In this document: in pieces, positions 1-5,960 of the stretch
Numbering within the stretch: the stretch's first letter is position 1
Layout: each line of letters begins with the position of its first letter
DNA from: CAYNFH01 sp964396385
GTDB taxonomy: Bacteria > Armatimonadota > Chthonomonadetes > Chthonomonadales > CAJBBX01
Assembly: GCA_964396385.1 (NCBI GenBank)
Contig: CAYNFH010000270.1
Coordinates: 1-7,972, forward strand
Direction of reading: 5' to 3'
Length of the DNA: 7,972 bases
The notes under the pieces: model-generated
What the model saw: the letters and a program-made list of their open reading frames with translations, nothing else
Told to the model about the DNA's origin: nothing
Databases searched by the model: none
Position numbers and translations under genes: made by a program

Positions 1-223
1 TGAGCTGGGCGACGCACTGCGAGGCGGCGAAGAGCGCCGCAACCTTCCCATAGCCGGTCGCGCCCGTGAAGTGGGTGGCCAGCCATATCGCAACGAAGGC
101 GAGCGCGGCGCTCAGAGCCTGCGCCCCGACTACGGAGATATAGTTTCTGAAACCATGTTGGACGTCCCAGCGGGAGGTACGTCGATCCTCGTGCGGTGTG
201 GCATCGAGAGCGGTCGCGTCCAA
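1..223 (-). CDS. Wzx-type polysaccharide flippase, N-terminal fragment (runs off left edge)
   Basis: Only about the first 74 codons are in the window. The minus-strand frame reads DVQHGFRNYISVVGAQ, then a long hydrophobic segment (ALSAALAFVAIWLATHF), then TGATGYGKVAALFAASQCVAQL in pieces. An amphipathic lead, a first transmembrane helix and a GA.GYG loop before helix 2 are the usual start of polysaccharide-biosynthesis (MOP superfamily, Wzx-like) flippases. These move undecaprenyl-diphosphate-linked oligosaccharides to the outer face of the inner membrane. The start is uncertain. I chose TTG at 221-223 because it leaves a normal-length cytosolic lead and has a GGAG about 10 nt upstream. The only in-frame ATG is at 389-391; it would add 56 mostly polar, unfamily-like residues and has no visible ribosome site. 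The frame is last in the minus-strand set after the methyltransferase and the 181-residue membrane protein. Family call is fairly firm, start is not. Confidence 0.62.
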   Translation of the reverse strand, partial: MDATALDATPHEDRRTSRWDVQHGFRNYISVVGAQALSAALAFVAIWLATHFTGATGYGKVAALFAASQCVAQL

Positions 224-434
224 GCTACTCTTGCTCCAGCCCCTGGGCGTCGGGGATCGCGGCTCAACGTGAGGTGACGAGCGCGCGTGTGCCGTTTTGG
301 GGTATCGGCAGTCGACACGAGCCCTAGTGTACCACAGGAGCCCCCGGGCCGAAGGAGGCGACGCGCGCCGACCGGAAACGGGCGCCAGCATACCGCATGA
401 CGGAGGAGCTACTGCGATTCGCAGGCGGATTCGC
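224..434. other. Spacer between membrane protein and flippase gene
   Basis: About 210 bp with no convincing gene if the flippase starts at the TTG at 223. The flippase frame stays open through the whole spacer, so it could instead be an N-terminal extension beginning at the ATG at 391. I see no terminator hairpin or strong promoter here. The flippase is therefore probably read from the same minus-strand transcript as the genes before it. Confidence 0.4.
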
Positions 435-980
435 TCAGGGCAGCAGGCGCCGAACAACCTTGCCCAGCGCCGCGGCGCCGTCGGCGGGGACCGGTGGGCC
501 CGTCACGGGCAGAGACTGCCATGGCCCGAGCATAGGATGCTGAAGCCAGGGGTCGCTCCAGCAGCCTGGGAGCTCTACCGTGTGCAGGTAGCGTTGCGCC
601 GCCTCTAGCGCCGAACCGACATCCGTGATGGTAGAAGGGTACACTCGGCCATCCGCGGATCGGACCAGGTAGGCTTTCCTGCGCGAGCTCAAGTAGTAGA
701 GTAGGAAGCTGTCGTGCGATGTGTCGGCGCGCACTACGTCGCCGCGGTATATGCGGGCGGAAGACGGGGGAACAACCCTTCTGGCTAGCTCTTCGGAGGC
801 CGCTGACGATGGCGAAAGCTTAAACTCGACGACATTGCCGCACTGAAACGGCTTGCGGCCCCAGTTCTGTGCCACTTCAATGCTGCCGCCTACCAGGACC
901 CAGAGCAACCCGATGCTAAGTACAAGTTTATAGCTTGAGCGTCTTCTGATAGCTACGCTTGGCCCGCCGTCCGTTCCCAT
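435..980 (-). CDS. Single-pass membrane-anchored protein of unknown function (181 aa)
   Basis: I do not recognise this protein. Seen in the sequence: a short basic N-terminus (IRRRSSYK, residues 11-18), one clear membrane helix at about 18-36 (KLVLSIGLLWVLVGGSIEV), then a soluble region of about 140 residues. By the positive-inside rule that region probably faces the periplasm. It holds two cysteines (in FQCGN and LPGCW), a segment YYLSSRRKAYLVRSADGRVY, and a proline-rich tail ending in basic residues. Its ATG overlaps the methyltransferase stop as TGATG, with AGGGA a few bases upstream, so translation is very likely coupled. Between a methyltransferase and a flippase, a part in EPS assembly or export is reasonable, but that rests on context alone. 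The topology resembles small EPS-locus accessory proteins, yet I cannot place it in a named family. Confidence 0.72.
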   Translation of the reverse strand: MGTDGGPSVAIRRRSSYKLVLSIGLLWVLVGGSIEVAQNWGRKPFQCGNVVEFKLSPSSAASEELARRVVPPSSARIYRGDVVRADTSHDSFLLYYLSSRRKAYLVRSADGRVYPSTITDVGSALEAAQRYLHTVELPGCWSDPWLQHPMLGPWQSLPVTGPPVPADGAAALGKVVRRLLP

Positions 981-1996
981 CAGTCCCTGACAGTGGGCGG
1001 CGAGGTCTCGCGGACAACCTGACCCACGCCGGATTTGCTTTCCTGCGATGACTGCTCCCGCACTTGGGTCTTCTCAAGCCATACGGCGAGTTGCATGCCG
1101 GTCTTTGTGGCGTCCATGATTCGACCCGCGAGGCGGTCGAGCCCGGCCGGCAGCTTCGGTGGGCACGCATAGTATTCGTAGAAGGCCACCCGGTAACCGG
1201 ATGTTGCTCCGTTCTTGTGGAAGCTATCCACGCTGAACTCGTAGAGATGGTATGGCACGTGCATCGGGCAGAGGTTTATGACGTACTCAGAGCCCATTAG
1301 CCGGTACAGGACCCGAACAAGGGAGCTCAGCAGATAGCGTGAAGAGGGCACCTCGACGTACATGAGGCCGCCGGGCCGAAGCCACCGCAACGAAGTGCGG
1401 AGCACGGACGATGGGTCGTAAAGATGCTCTACAACGGCCGCGAAGTTGATGAAGTCAAAGGAACATGGTGGGTAGTTCGCGTCCTCCACGGTCGTCTGGC
1501 GGAGCTTTTGAGGATCGATCCCCATGCGGTCCAGCGCCCGGGCCCGGAACGCCGCGGAAGGCTCCAGCCCGTACACGTCCATCCCGGCTCGGGCGAAGGC
1601 CAGCATCGCGTGGCCAACCCCGGCGCCAATGTCCAGCGCCGCCGGCGGATCCCCTGCCTTACTGCCCTTCCACAGCCGGCCGAATCGCTCGATCTGCTGC
1701 CGCATGTATCCTTCATCGACGTGGAAGTACTCGTCGTGCCAGTAGTCCTCCGGCGGGACGTCGTAGTGTTGGTCAATCGACGCCGGTATAGGGAGTGGGT
1801 CTGGATAGAGCAACCCGCAGGACGGGCACCGCATGACGGTGGTGGTTATCCCCGCTATCTTGCGCGGACGCAGACCCTGTGGTCGGTCCAGGCGCCTTCC
1901 TAGAATACGGTGCCATGACCTTGGCGAACCGCACATATTGCAGCTCAGAACAGGTTGGAAGTGGTATGTTCTCACCGGCAGAGTATTACACCTCAT
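980..1996 (-). CDS. Class I SAM-dependent methyltransferase with N-terminal zinc-ribbon motif
   Basis: The 338-residue protein starts with two CxxC pairs (C19/C22 and C57/C60, the second as CPSCGLLYPDP), which look like a zinc ribbon. The methyltransferase core follows: glycine-rich motif I LDIGAGVGHAMLAFA (121-135), the acidic end of strand 2 in VYGLEPS (E145), DFINFAAVVEHLYDP around 181-195, and LRPGGLMYVEVPS at 206-218. This order matches the Methyltransf_23-like proteins common in O-antigen and EPS clusters. Relatives with this cysteine module methylate nucleotide-linked sugars or small metabolites. Substrate and methylated atom (C, N or O) cannot be read from the sequence. The C-terminal tail after about residue 310 is polar and likely disordered. 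The ATG at 1996 is the first in frame, although I see no strong ribosome site before it; a GTG seven codons later is possible. It is first in its transcript, just downstream of the predicted minus-strand promoter, and its stop overlaps the next start. Confidence 0.88.
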   Translation of the reverse strand: MRCNTLPVRTYHFQPVLSCNMCGSPRSWHRILGRRLDRPQGLRPRKIAGITTTVMRCPSCGLLYPDPLPIPASIDQHYDVPPEDYWHDEYFHVDEGYMRQQIERFGRLWKGSKAGDPPAALDIGAGVGHAMLAFARAGMDVYGLEPSAAFRARALDRMGIDPQKLRQTTVEDANYPPCSFDFINFAAVVEHLYDPSSVLRTSLRWLRPGGLMYVEVPSSRYLLSSLVRVLYRLMGSEYVINLCPMHVPYHLYEFSVDSFHKNGATSGYRVAFYEYYACPPKLPAGLDRLAGRIMDATKTGMQLAVWLEKTQVREQSSQESKSGVGQVVRETSPPTVRD

Positions 1997-2026
1997 GGAC
2001 TCAGAGCACCCAATTTACAAGACCAG

Positions 2027-2055
2027 AGTATATCGTATCAAACGGGACTTCGCAA
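2027..2055 (-). promoter_or_regulatory. Candidate sigma70-type promoter for the methyltransferase set
   Basis: On the minus strand TTGCGA (2050-2055) and TATACT (2027-2032) are separated by exactly 17 bp, matching the housekeeping consensus at 4 of 6 and 5 of 6 positions. Transcription would begin near 2020, leaving a leader of about 25 nt before the ATG at 1996. Position and spacing suit the methyltransferase, membrane protein and flippase genes. This is pattern matching only. Confidence 0.42.
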
Positions 2056-2077
2056 ATCGGCCCCTGTGGGATATACT
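2049..2077 (+). promoter_or_regulatory. Candidate sigma70-type promoter facing the pilin gene
   Basis: On the plus strand TTCGCA (2049-2054) and TATACT (2072-2077) are 17 bp apart, matching consensus at 4 of 6 and 5 of 6 positions. The -35 box overlaps that of the opposite promoter, and the two -10 regions form an exact 8-bp inverted repeat. The distance to the pilin start is about 410 nt, so a nearer pilin promoter that I do not recognise remains possible. Confidence 0.3.
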
Positions 2078-2393
2078 AGGTAGTCGCACACCCCAGCGCG
2101 TCGAGCGTGCTGTCGGGTGTGCCTCGCGGCTCGGTGCTTCCCTCCGATTTCATCTCCGCGCCCGACCCTCGCTGGTCGGCTGGTTACCACTCGCTTCCGA
2201 TGCCGTCCATTCCGAAGAGAACCTTCTCCATGTCTGGTGTACCCCTAGTCGGCTGCAGCCGCCTCATCACCCGGCCCCGTCGGTCAGCCGCCCGACTGAT
2301 AGGCGCAATTCTTTCAAGAGCTGGAAGGAATCCGGGGGAGCGCGGTGGAACAGAAGGCTGTATATGCTATGTTCCGCCCCTGGCGAAAACCCG

Positions 2394-2405
2394 TAACCTA
2401 GGTTA
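2394..2405. repeat. Perfect 12-bp palindrome, possible operator
   Basis: TAACCTAGGTTA is a perfect palindrome about 85 bp upstream of the pilin start. Its AT-rich ends and lack of a loop fit a dimeric regulator site better than an RNA hairpin. No matching copy was noticed elsewhere in the window, so its role is unproven. Confidence 0.3.
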
Positions 2406-2475
2406 TGCCAGCCCTATTCAATTCTGTGGGTTCAACCCCGTCACTGTCCCGAGCCAGAATGGCTCCCGCTTCCAC

Positions 2476-2482
2476 AAGGAGG
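2476..2482 (+). promoter_or_regulatory. Strong ribosome-binding site that sets the TTG start of the pilin
   Basis: AAGGAGG, a near-complete Shine-Dalgarno sequence, sits 8 nt before TTG at 2491. It fixes the pilin start and rules out the upstream in-frame ATG codons. The resulting leader peptide MKRSRIA is a normal short prepilin leader. Confidence 0.85.
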
Positions 2483-2490
2483 AAAGCGCC

Positions 2491-3318
2491 TTGAAACGCT
2501 CGCGCATTGCCTTCACGCTGATCGAGCTGCTCGTGGTGATAGCCATCATCGCCATCCTGGCAGCCATCCTGTTTCCCGTGTTCGCTCAGGCCCGCGAGTC
2601 CGCGCGCCGAACCCAGTGTCTGAGCAACAACAAACAGGTCACCCTGGCGGTCAATATGTACCTCCAGGACTACGACGAGACGTTTCCAACCATCATAGAG
2701 GACGATAACAATAACCTCTACTACAGCCCGCACCTGCTCGTCCAGCCCTACATCAAGAACCAGGATATCTTCTACTGCCCGGACCGCTCCGACAACTTTG
2801 GCCCCAAATTCAAGAACCAGTTGCCCTCCCAGCGGGCCTACGGTCTCGCCTACAACATCGGACCCATCTATGGCTTGAGCAATCCTGGAGGTCTGGTGAA
2901 TCAGTACGGGGTCCTGCGGCCGGGCATCGTCGGCTGGGTCGGCACGGCGCAGGCAGCCGTCGTTGCGCCGGCGTCTACGTTCATGTGGGGCGACACTCAT
3001 TCGTCCATCTACATGTTTGAGTCGTCCAACGAGACGCTGTCTTCCTTTACAAGCAACAACGCGAGCAACGGCGCGCTACGGCACGGAGGCAAGTGGAACA
3101 TGGCCTTTGTGGACGGCCACGCTAAGTCCGTGAACTGGCACGCCGGTAAGGGCTCCGGCGGCATCTACAACGCCAGCGGCTATTCGGCCCTGCCGAGGAG
3201 CTCCACAGACTATCCCGATTTCTGCTCCGATCCCGCCGCCGTGCTGCCAATCGTGAACCGGCCCTGTGGCCAGGCTGGCGACTGGATCTATCCTCAGATC
3301 CAGTGGTTCCAGGACTAG
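2491..3318 (+). CDS. Type II pseudopilin-like protein with H-X9-DG motif (DUF1559-like)
   Basis: The 275-residue product begins at TTG with a short basic leader (KRSR), then the prepilin signal A7|FTLIELL. Mature position +5 is the expected glutamate (E12). A single hydrophobic helix runs over about 8-31 and continues as FPVFAQARESARR. A CLSN.KQ segment (C43) and QDYDETFP follow, and near the C-terminus is H198-x9-D208-G209, the H-X9-DG signature. A prepilin peptidase should cleave after A7, leaving a protein held by its N-terminal helix and exposed outside the inner membrane, as in type II secretion or type IV pilus systems. Such proteins are present in many copies in Armatimonadota and Planctomycetota, and individual roles are mostly unknown. 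Odd points are alanine rather than the usual glycine at -1, the TTG start, and a monocistronic position on the opposite strand inside an EPS locus. Family call is firm, role is not. Confidence 0.93.
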   Translation: MKRSRIAFTLIELLVVIAIIAILAAILFPVFAQARESARRTQCLSNNKQVTLAVNMYLQDYDETFPTIIEDDNNNLYYSPHLLVQPYIKNQDIFYCPDRSDNFGPKFKNQLPSQRAYGLAYNIGPIYGLSNPGGLVNQYGVLRPGIVGWVGTAQAAVVAPASTFMWGDTHSSIYMFESSNETLSSFTSNNASNGALRHGGKWNMAFVDGHAKSVNWHAGKGSGGIYNASGYSALPRSSTDYPDFCSDPAAVLPIVNRPCGQAGDWIYPQIQWFQD

Positions 3319-3341
3319 ACCGGATCTCTTTCCAGACGCAT

Positions 3342-3378
3342 GCGGCCCGAGAGCACCCGCTCTCGGGCCGCTTTAGTT
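3342..3378 (+). terminator. Rho-independent terminator of the pilin gene
   Basis: A perfect 13-bp GC-rich stem (GCGGCCCGAGAGC at 3342-3354 paired with 3359-3371) closes a 4-nt loop ACCC and is followed by TTTAGTT. It starts 23 bp after the pilin stop. On the minus strand no T-run follows the stem, so it should stop only plus-strand transcription. Confidence 0.85.
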
Positions 3379-3424
3379 GCATCACATAGCTGCGGAGGAC
3401 GGCTACTGCCTAACCAGCCGAGAA

Positions 3425-4100
3425 TTACCGCGCACTCGTGGCCTCACGCCGTTCGACCGCTACTGCCAAAGGCAAAGCGCCGTCAGCAGTCCCGATCTGG
3501 GGCGGTCGCTTGGCTCTTCTAAGCTCCCATCCCCTTGCTGCCAGGATAAAGAGCCAGGGCATGATTTGGGCGCGCTGACGGTCGACCGTGCCGATATTGC
3601 CGAACATCACGGAGTAGAGGACCCCCAGTACCAGCAGGAACATAATGAAGACCAGGGTGTCCCGCAGGTGGAAGCGGACCGTTATCCAGAAACCGGGCAC
3701 TGCGCCGGCCAACAGTATGTACCACCGGTAGCCAAGCTCGGGAAGCGTGAGCCACATCCGGAGGCTGGAGCGCCCGAGCTGCCACGGGAACGGCGCGAGA
3801 AGCAGGTAGGCGGATCCGATGAGTGTCCCCACCACCAGCCCATGGGGGCTCCGAACGTCGGTTGTCCGCACGCTGGATCCCGTACCAGCCGCTGCCGTCC
3901 TCGTCCTTTAGGAGGCTAATCAGCCCGATCTGGTAGATGACAACCGATAGCCCAAATCTCAGAACGAGCGCTGATAGGAAGAGCCGAAGCTGGAATTGCA
4001 CCGTATCGCGATGTCGCCGGGTGCAAAGCACCAGGGCGCAACCTGCCGCGGCGAGCGCGGCAATCATGCCTGTTCCAGGAAAGAGCCCGGGGTCATTCAT
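3425..4100 (-). pseudogene. Broken multi-spanning EPS membrane protein (Wzy/polymerase-like), deletion plus frameshift
   Basis: Two overlapping frames together look like the two ends of one protein. From ATG at 4100 the first frame gives two membrane helices (about residues 12-27 and 40-66) ending in GLISLLKDEDGSGWYG near residue 74. After that the 193-codon frame, which runs on to 3519, turns polar and proline/arginine-rich, as expected out of frame. From about 3880 the +1 frame gives GLVVGTLIGSAYLLLAPFPWQ, further helices, then GNIGTVDRQRAQIMPWLFIL and AARGWELRR, ending at TAA 3425. AYxLLAPFPWQ and GNxGTxxRQRxQxxPxLFI segments are, to my knowledge, C-terminal features of large EPS-cluster membrane proteins of about 400 residues or more, with KDED.SGWYG near their N-terminus. 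Here the parts are adjacent, so roughly 150-250 residues seem to be missing at about 3870-3885. A Wzy-like polymerase or membrane glycosyltransferase is the likely ancestor. Two small real proteins, or a sequencing or assembly error, are alternatives. Confidence 0.68.
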
Positions 4101-4139
4101 CGGGAAATGACGGGGACTAATGGAGTGACGTGCGGCTGC

Positions 4140-5948
4140 TTACCGGCCCTGCAGGGCAAGCTCGGAGCTGAGGCTCGAGAAGTCGATTTCCGTGTCTGTC
4201 AGGATGCGCACGTGGCGCTGCTCGCAGAAGCTGACTATGCCGGGCGCGGACTCGGAGAGCATAGCGCCGCTCACCAGGCAGTAGGATACCCCTCGCTGTT
4301 CCACCAGAGCCGGCAGGTCGGAGACGGGTCCCAGTACAGACACGCCATCCAGCGCCCGGCCCTGCTTATCGGGATCGTCATCCAGGATTCCGAGCACTTC
4401 CGCCCGGACCGGCGCATGTGGATCGCGAAGGCGATGCGCCAGCGCGACGCCACGGGAGTCCGCGCCAATAATGACCACGCGCGGTCCCGTTCTGGGAGGC
4501 AGCATCCCAAACACGTGCCGTAGCATGACGTACCAGGTGCGGGCAGCCACCGCCAGCAGGGTGAACAGCAGCCAGTCTATAATGAGAGCGCTTCGCGACA
4601 CGCCGTGCAAACCGGTGGCCATAGCCAGGATGCCAGTGGTTAGCAGGGAGCCAACCAGACTCCCCGCGATGGCTTGAACGACGTCTCCCATTCCTGCGTA
4701 CCGCCATACCCCGCGGTATGCCCGGCAGATAGCCATCCCGACGAGCTTCGTGGCGAGTATGATCGGAATGGCTTCGGTCAGCCCGCGCATGATGGACGGG
4801 TCGAGAGCGCCGTCGAATCGCAGCAAATGCGCGCCCACGAACGCGACCACAACGAGCTGGGCGTCCAGAAGGACCTGCAGCATCTTCTTCTTGTACATCC
4901 AGGTACCGCCAAGGCGGCGAAAGCGGTCCGGAATGCGGGCCTCTTCCGAATAGACCTGAAGCACGCCCAGGTACAGTCCGAGGACGATGAGGCTCGTAAA
5001 GAGGAGGACTGCCAAGAGAAGCACCACGCTCAGACGCACCTGTGTCGCCAGGACCGCCAGACTGCCAAAGAGAGCGGTTAGCAAATACAGCACAGCCACC
5101 GTACCACGCTCCGACAGCCCGAGAGCGAAGAGCCGGTGCGAGGAGTGGTCCCTCCCGCCCTGCGATATGGCGCGGCCATTGAGCGTGCGGGCAACAGAGA
5201 CTAGCGTGGTGTCAAAGATGGGCACGGCGAGAACGGCCACGGGCACCAGGAGTGAGATAAGGAGATTGGGAGCGCTCCGATTGGTCCCCGCGATAGAGAG
5301 GGATGCCAGGGTGAAGCCGATGAACATACTCCCGCAGTCACCCATGAAGATCTTGGCCGGACTGAAGTTGTAAACGAGAAAGCCAAGGCAGGCGCCTACG
5401 AGTCCCATCGCAATGGGGACTACTCCGGCAGCGCCTTCGCTTATGCAGTAGGCGCTCAGCGTAAGCGCCGATATGGCAGACACCCCGGCCGCAAGGCCGT
5501 CCATGTTGTCGAGCAGGTTCACGGCGTTCGTAATGCCCACGACCCAGAGGAACGTCAGTGGGAAGGAGGCCGCCGCGGGCATGGCCCCAAACCGCACGCC
5601 CGTCAGGGCGAGTACTCCGGCCGCCACCAACTGACCGATGAGCTTAATGTGCGGACTGAGCCGTATCCTGTCATCCACCAGGCCGAGGAGAAAGATGCCC
5701 ACCGCCGGCAACAACAGATGGCTGGTGCTGTGCCAATCGCCGAATACGAGCCAGGAGGCGACGCACCCCGCCACAATGGCGACGCCACCCATCAGCGCCG
5801 TGGGCCTGGAATGCCAGCGGTCCGGCCTGGGAGCGGCCACCCATCCAAAGCGGCGCGCGGCCAGTATCATGACAGGCGTGGTGGCCACGACTATGGCGAA
5901 AGCTATCAGCAGCGGAATAGAAGCCTGAAACCAAGCGTGTGATGCCAT
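4140..5948 (-). CDS. Fusion: WecA/TagO-like polyprenyl-phosphate sugar-1-phosphate transferase + WbaP/FlaA1-type membrane-Rossmann module
   Basis: Residues 1-335 form a polytopic phosphoglycosyltransferase of the MraY/WecA/TagO (GT4-PNPT) family. Visible signatures are RPDRWHSRPTALMGG (41-55), the D92-D93 pair in GLVDD, NAVNLLDNMDGLAAG (141-155), YNFSPAKIFMGDCGS (193-207, D204), FDTT (245-248) and GRDHSSHRL (265-273). This half should transfer a HexNAc-1-phosphate from a UDP-sugar to undecaprenyl phosphate at the inner membrane. Residues 350-480 then show a basic YKKK start, four membrane helices, LRFDG, and YRGVWRYAGMGDV. From 490 to 602 comes a Rossmann-like fold (VVIIGADSRG 491-500, ILDDDP 521-526). 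This second half matches the N-terminal part of FlaA1/CapD/WbpM and of WbaP-type initiating transferases, but stops before any catalytic SDR or WbaP domain. ATG 5948 has GGAG at 5953-5956, 12 bp after the epimerase stop. Sugar specificity cannot be read from the sequence. Confidence 0.92.
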   Translation of the reverse strand: MASHAWFQASIPLLIAFAIVVATTPVMILAARRFGWVAAPRPDRWHSRPTALMGGVAIVAGCVASWLVFGDWHSTSHLLLPAVGIFLLGLVDDRIRLSPHIKLIGQLVAAGVLALTGVRFGAMPAAASFPLTFLWVVGITNAVNLLDNMDGLAAGVSAISALTLSAYCISEGAAGVVPIAMGLVGACLGFLVYNFSPAKIFMGDCGSMFIGFTLASLSIAGTNRSAPNLLISLLVPVAVLAVPIFDTTLVSVARTLNGRAISQGGRDHSSHRLFALGLSERGTVAVLYLLTALFGSLAVLATQVRLSVVLLLAVLLFTSLIVLGLYLGVLQVYSEEARIPDRFRRLGGTWMYKKKMLQVLLDAQLVVVAFVGAHLLRFDGALDPSIMRGLTEAIPIILATKLVGMAICRAYRGVWRYAGMGDVVQAIAGSLVGSLLTTGILAMATGLHGVSRSALIIDWLLFTLLAVAARTWYVMLRHVFGMLPPRTGPRVVIIGADSRGVALAHRLRDPHAPVRAEVLGILDDDPDKQGRALDGVSVLGPVSDLPALVEQRGVSYCLVSGAMLSESAPGIVSFCEQRHVRILTDTEIDFSSLSSELALQGR

Positions 5949-5960
5949 ATCACTCCAACC

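Larger units (their letters stand above)
1997..2490. other. Divergent intergenic region between methyltransferase and pilin genes
   Basis: This 494-bp stretch lies between divergently transcribed genes and holds no gene I can support. It contains an AT-richer core at about 2010-2080 with candidate promoters facing both ways, a perfect 12-bp palindrome at 2394-2405, and the pilin ribosome site at 2476-2482. If the plus-strand promoter is real, the pilin mRNA has a leader of roughly 400 nt, long enough for regulatory folding. The pilin frame stays open upstream to about 2107, but that extension has no pilin character and would put the prepilin signal deep inside the protein. Confidence 0.6.

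Noticed and set aside
2184..2366. Minus-strand open frame of about 60 codons ending MEKVLFGMDGIGSEW.
   Set aside because: It has only short start options (ATG 2267, GTG 2270), no clear ribosome site and no family I recognise; possible gene remnant, but not supportable.
2427..2445. GGTTCAACCCC resembling a tRNA T-arm.
   Set aside because: The flanking bases do not pair into a 5-bp T stem and no anticodon or acceptor arms are found around it.
2107..2490. In-frame upstream extension of the pilin to an ATG near 2107.
   Set aside because: The AAGGAGG site 8 nt before TTG 2491 and the need for a short leader before the prepilin cut site make the TTG the true start; the extension has no pilin-like sequence.
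3342..3371. Pilin terminator acting also on the minus-strand remnant (bidirectional).
   Set aside because: The minus-strand side of the stem is followed by GC-mixed sequence with no T-run, so only plus-strand termination is supported.
3877..3886. Programmed frameshift as an explanation for the split membrane protein.
   Set aside because: No slippery heptamer or following RNA structure is evident at the frame switch, and the missing central region fits a deletion better.
4706..4721. CATACCCCGCGGTATG hairpin, 6-bp stem.
   Set aside because: It lies inside the fusion transferase coding region, has no T-run and is explained by codon content.
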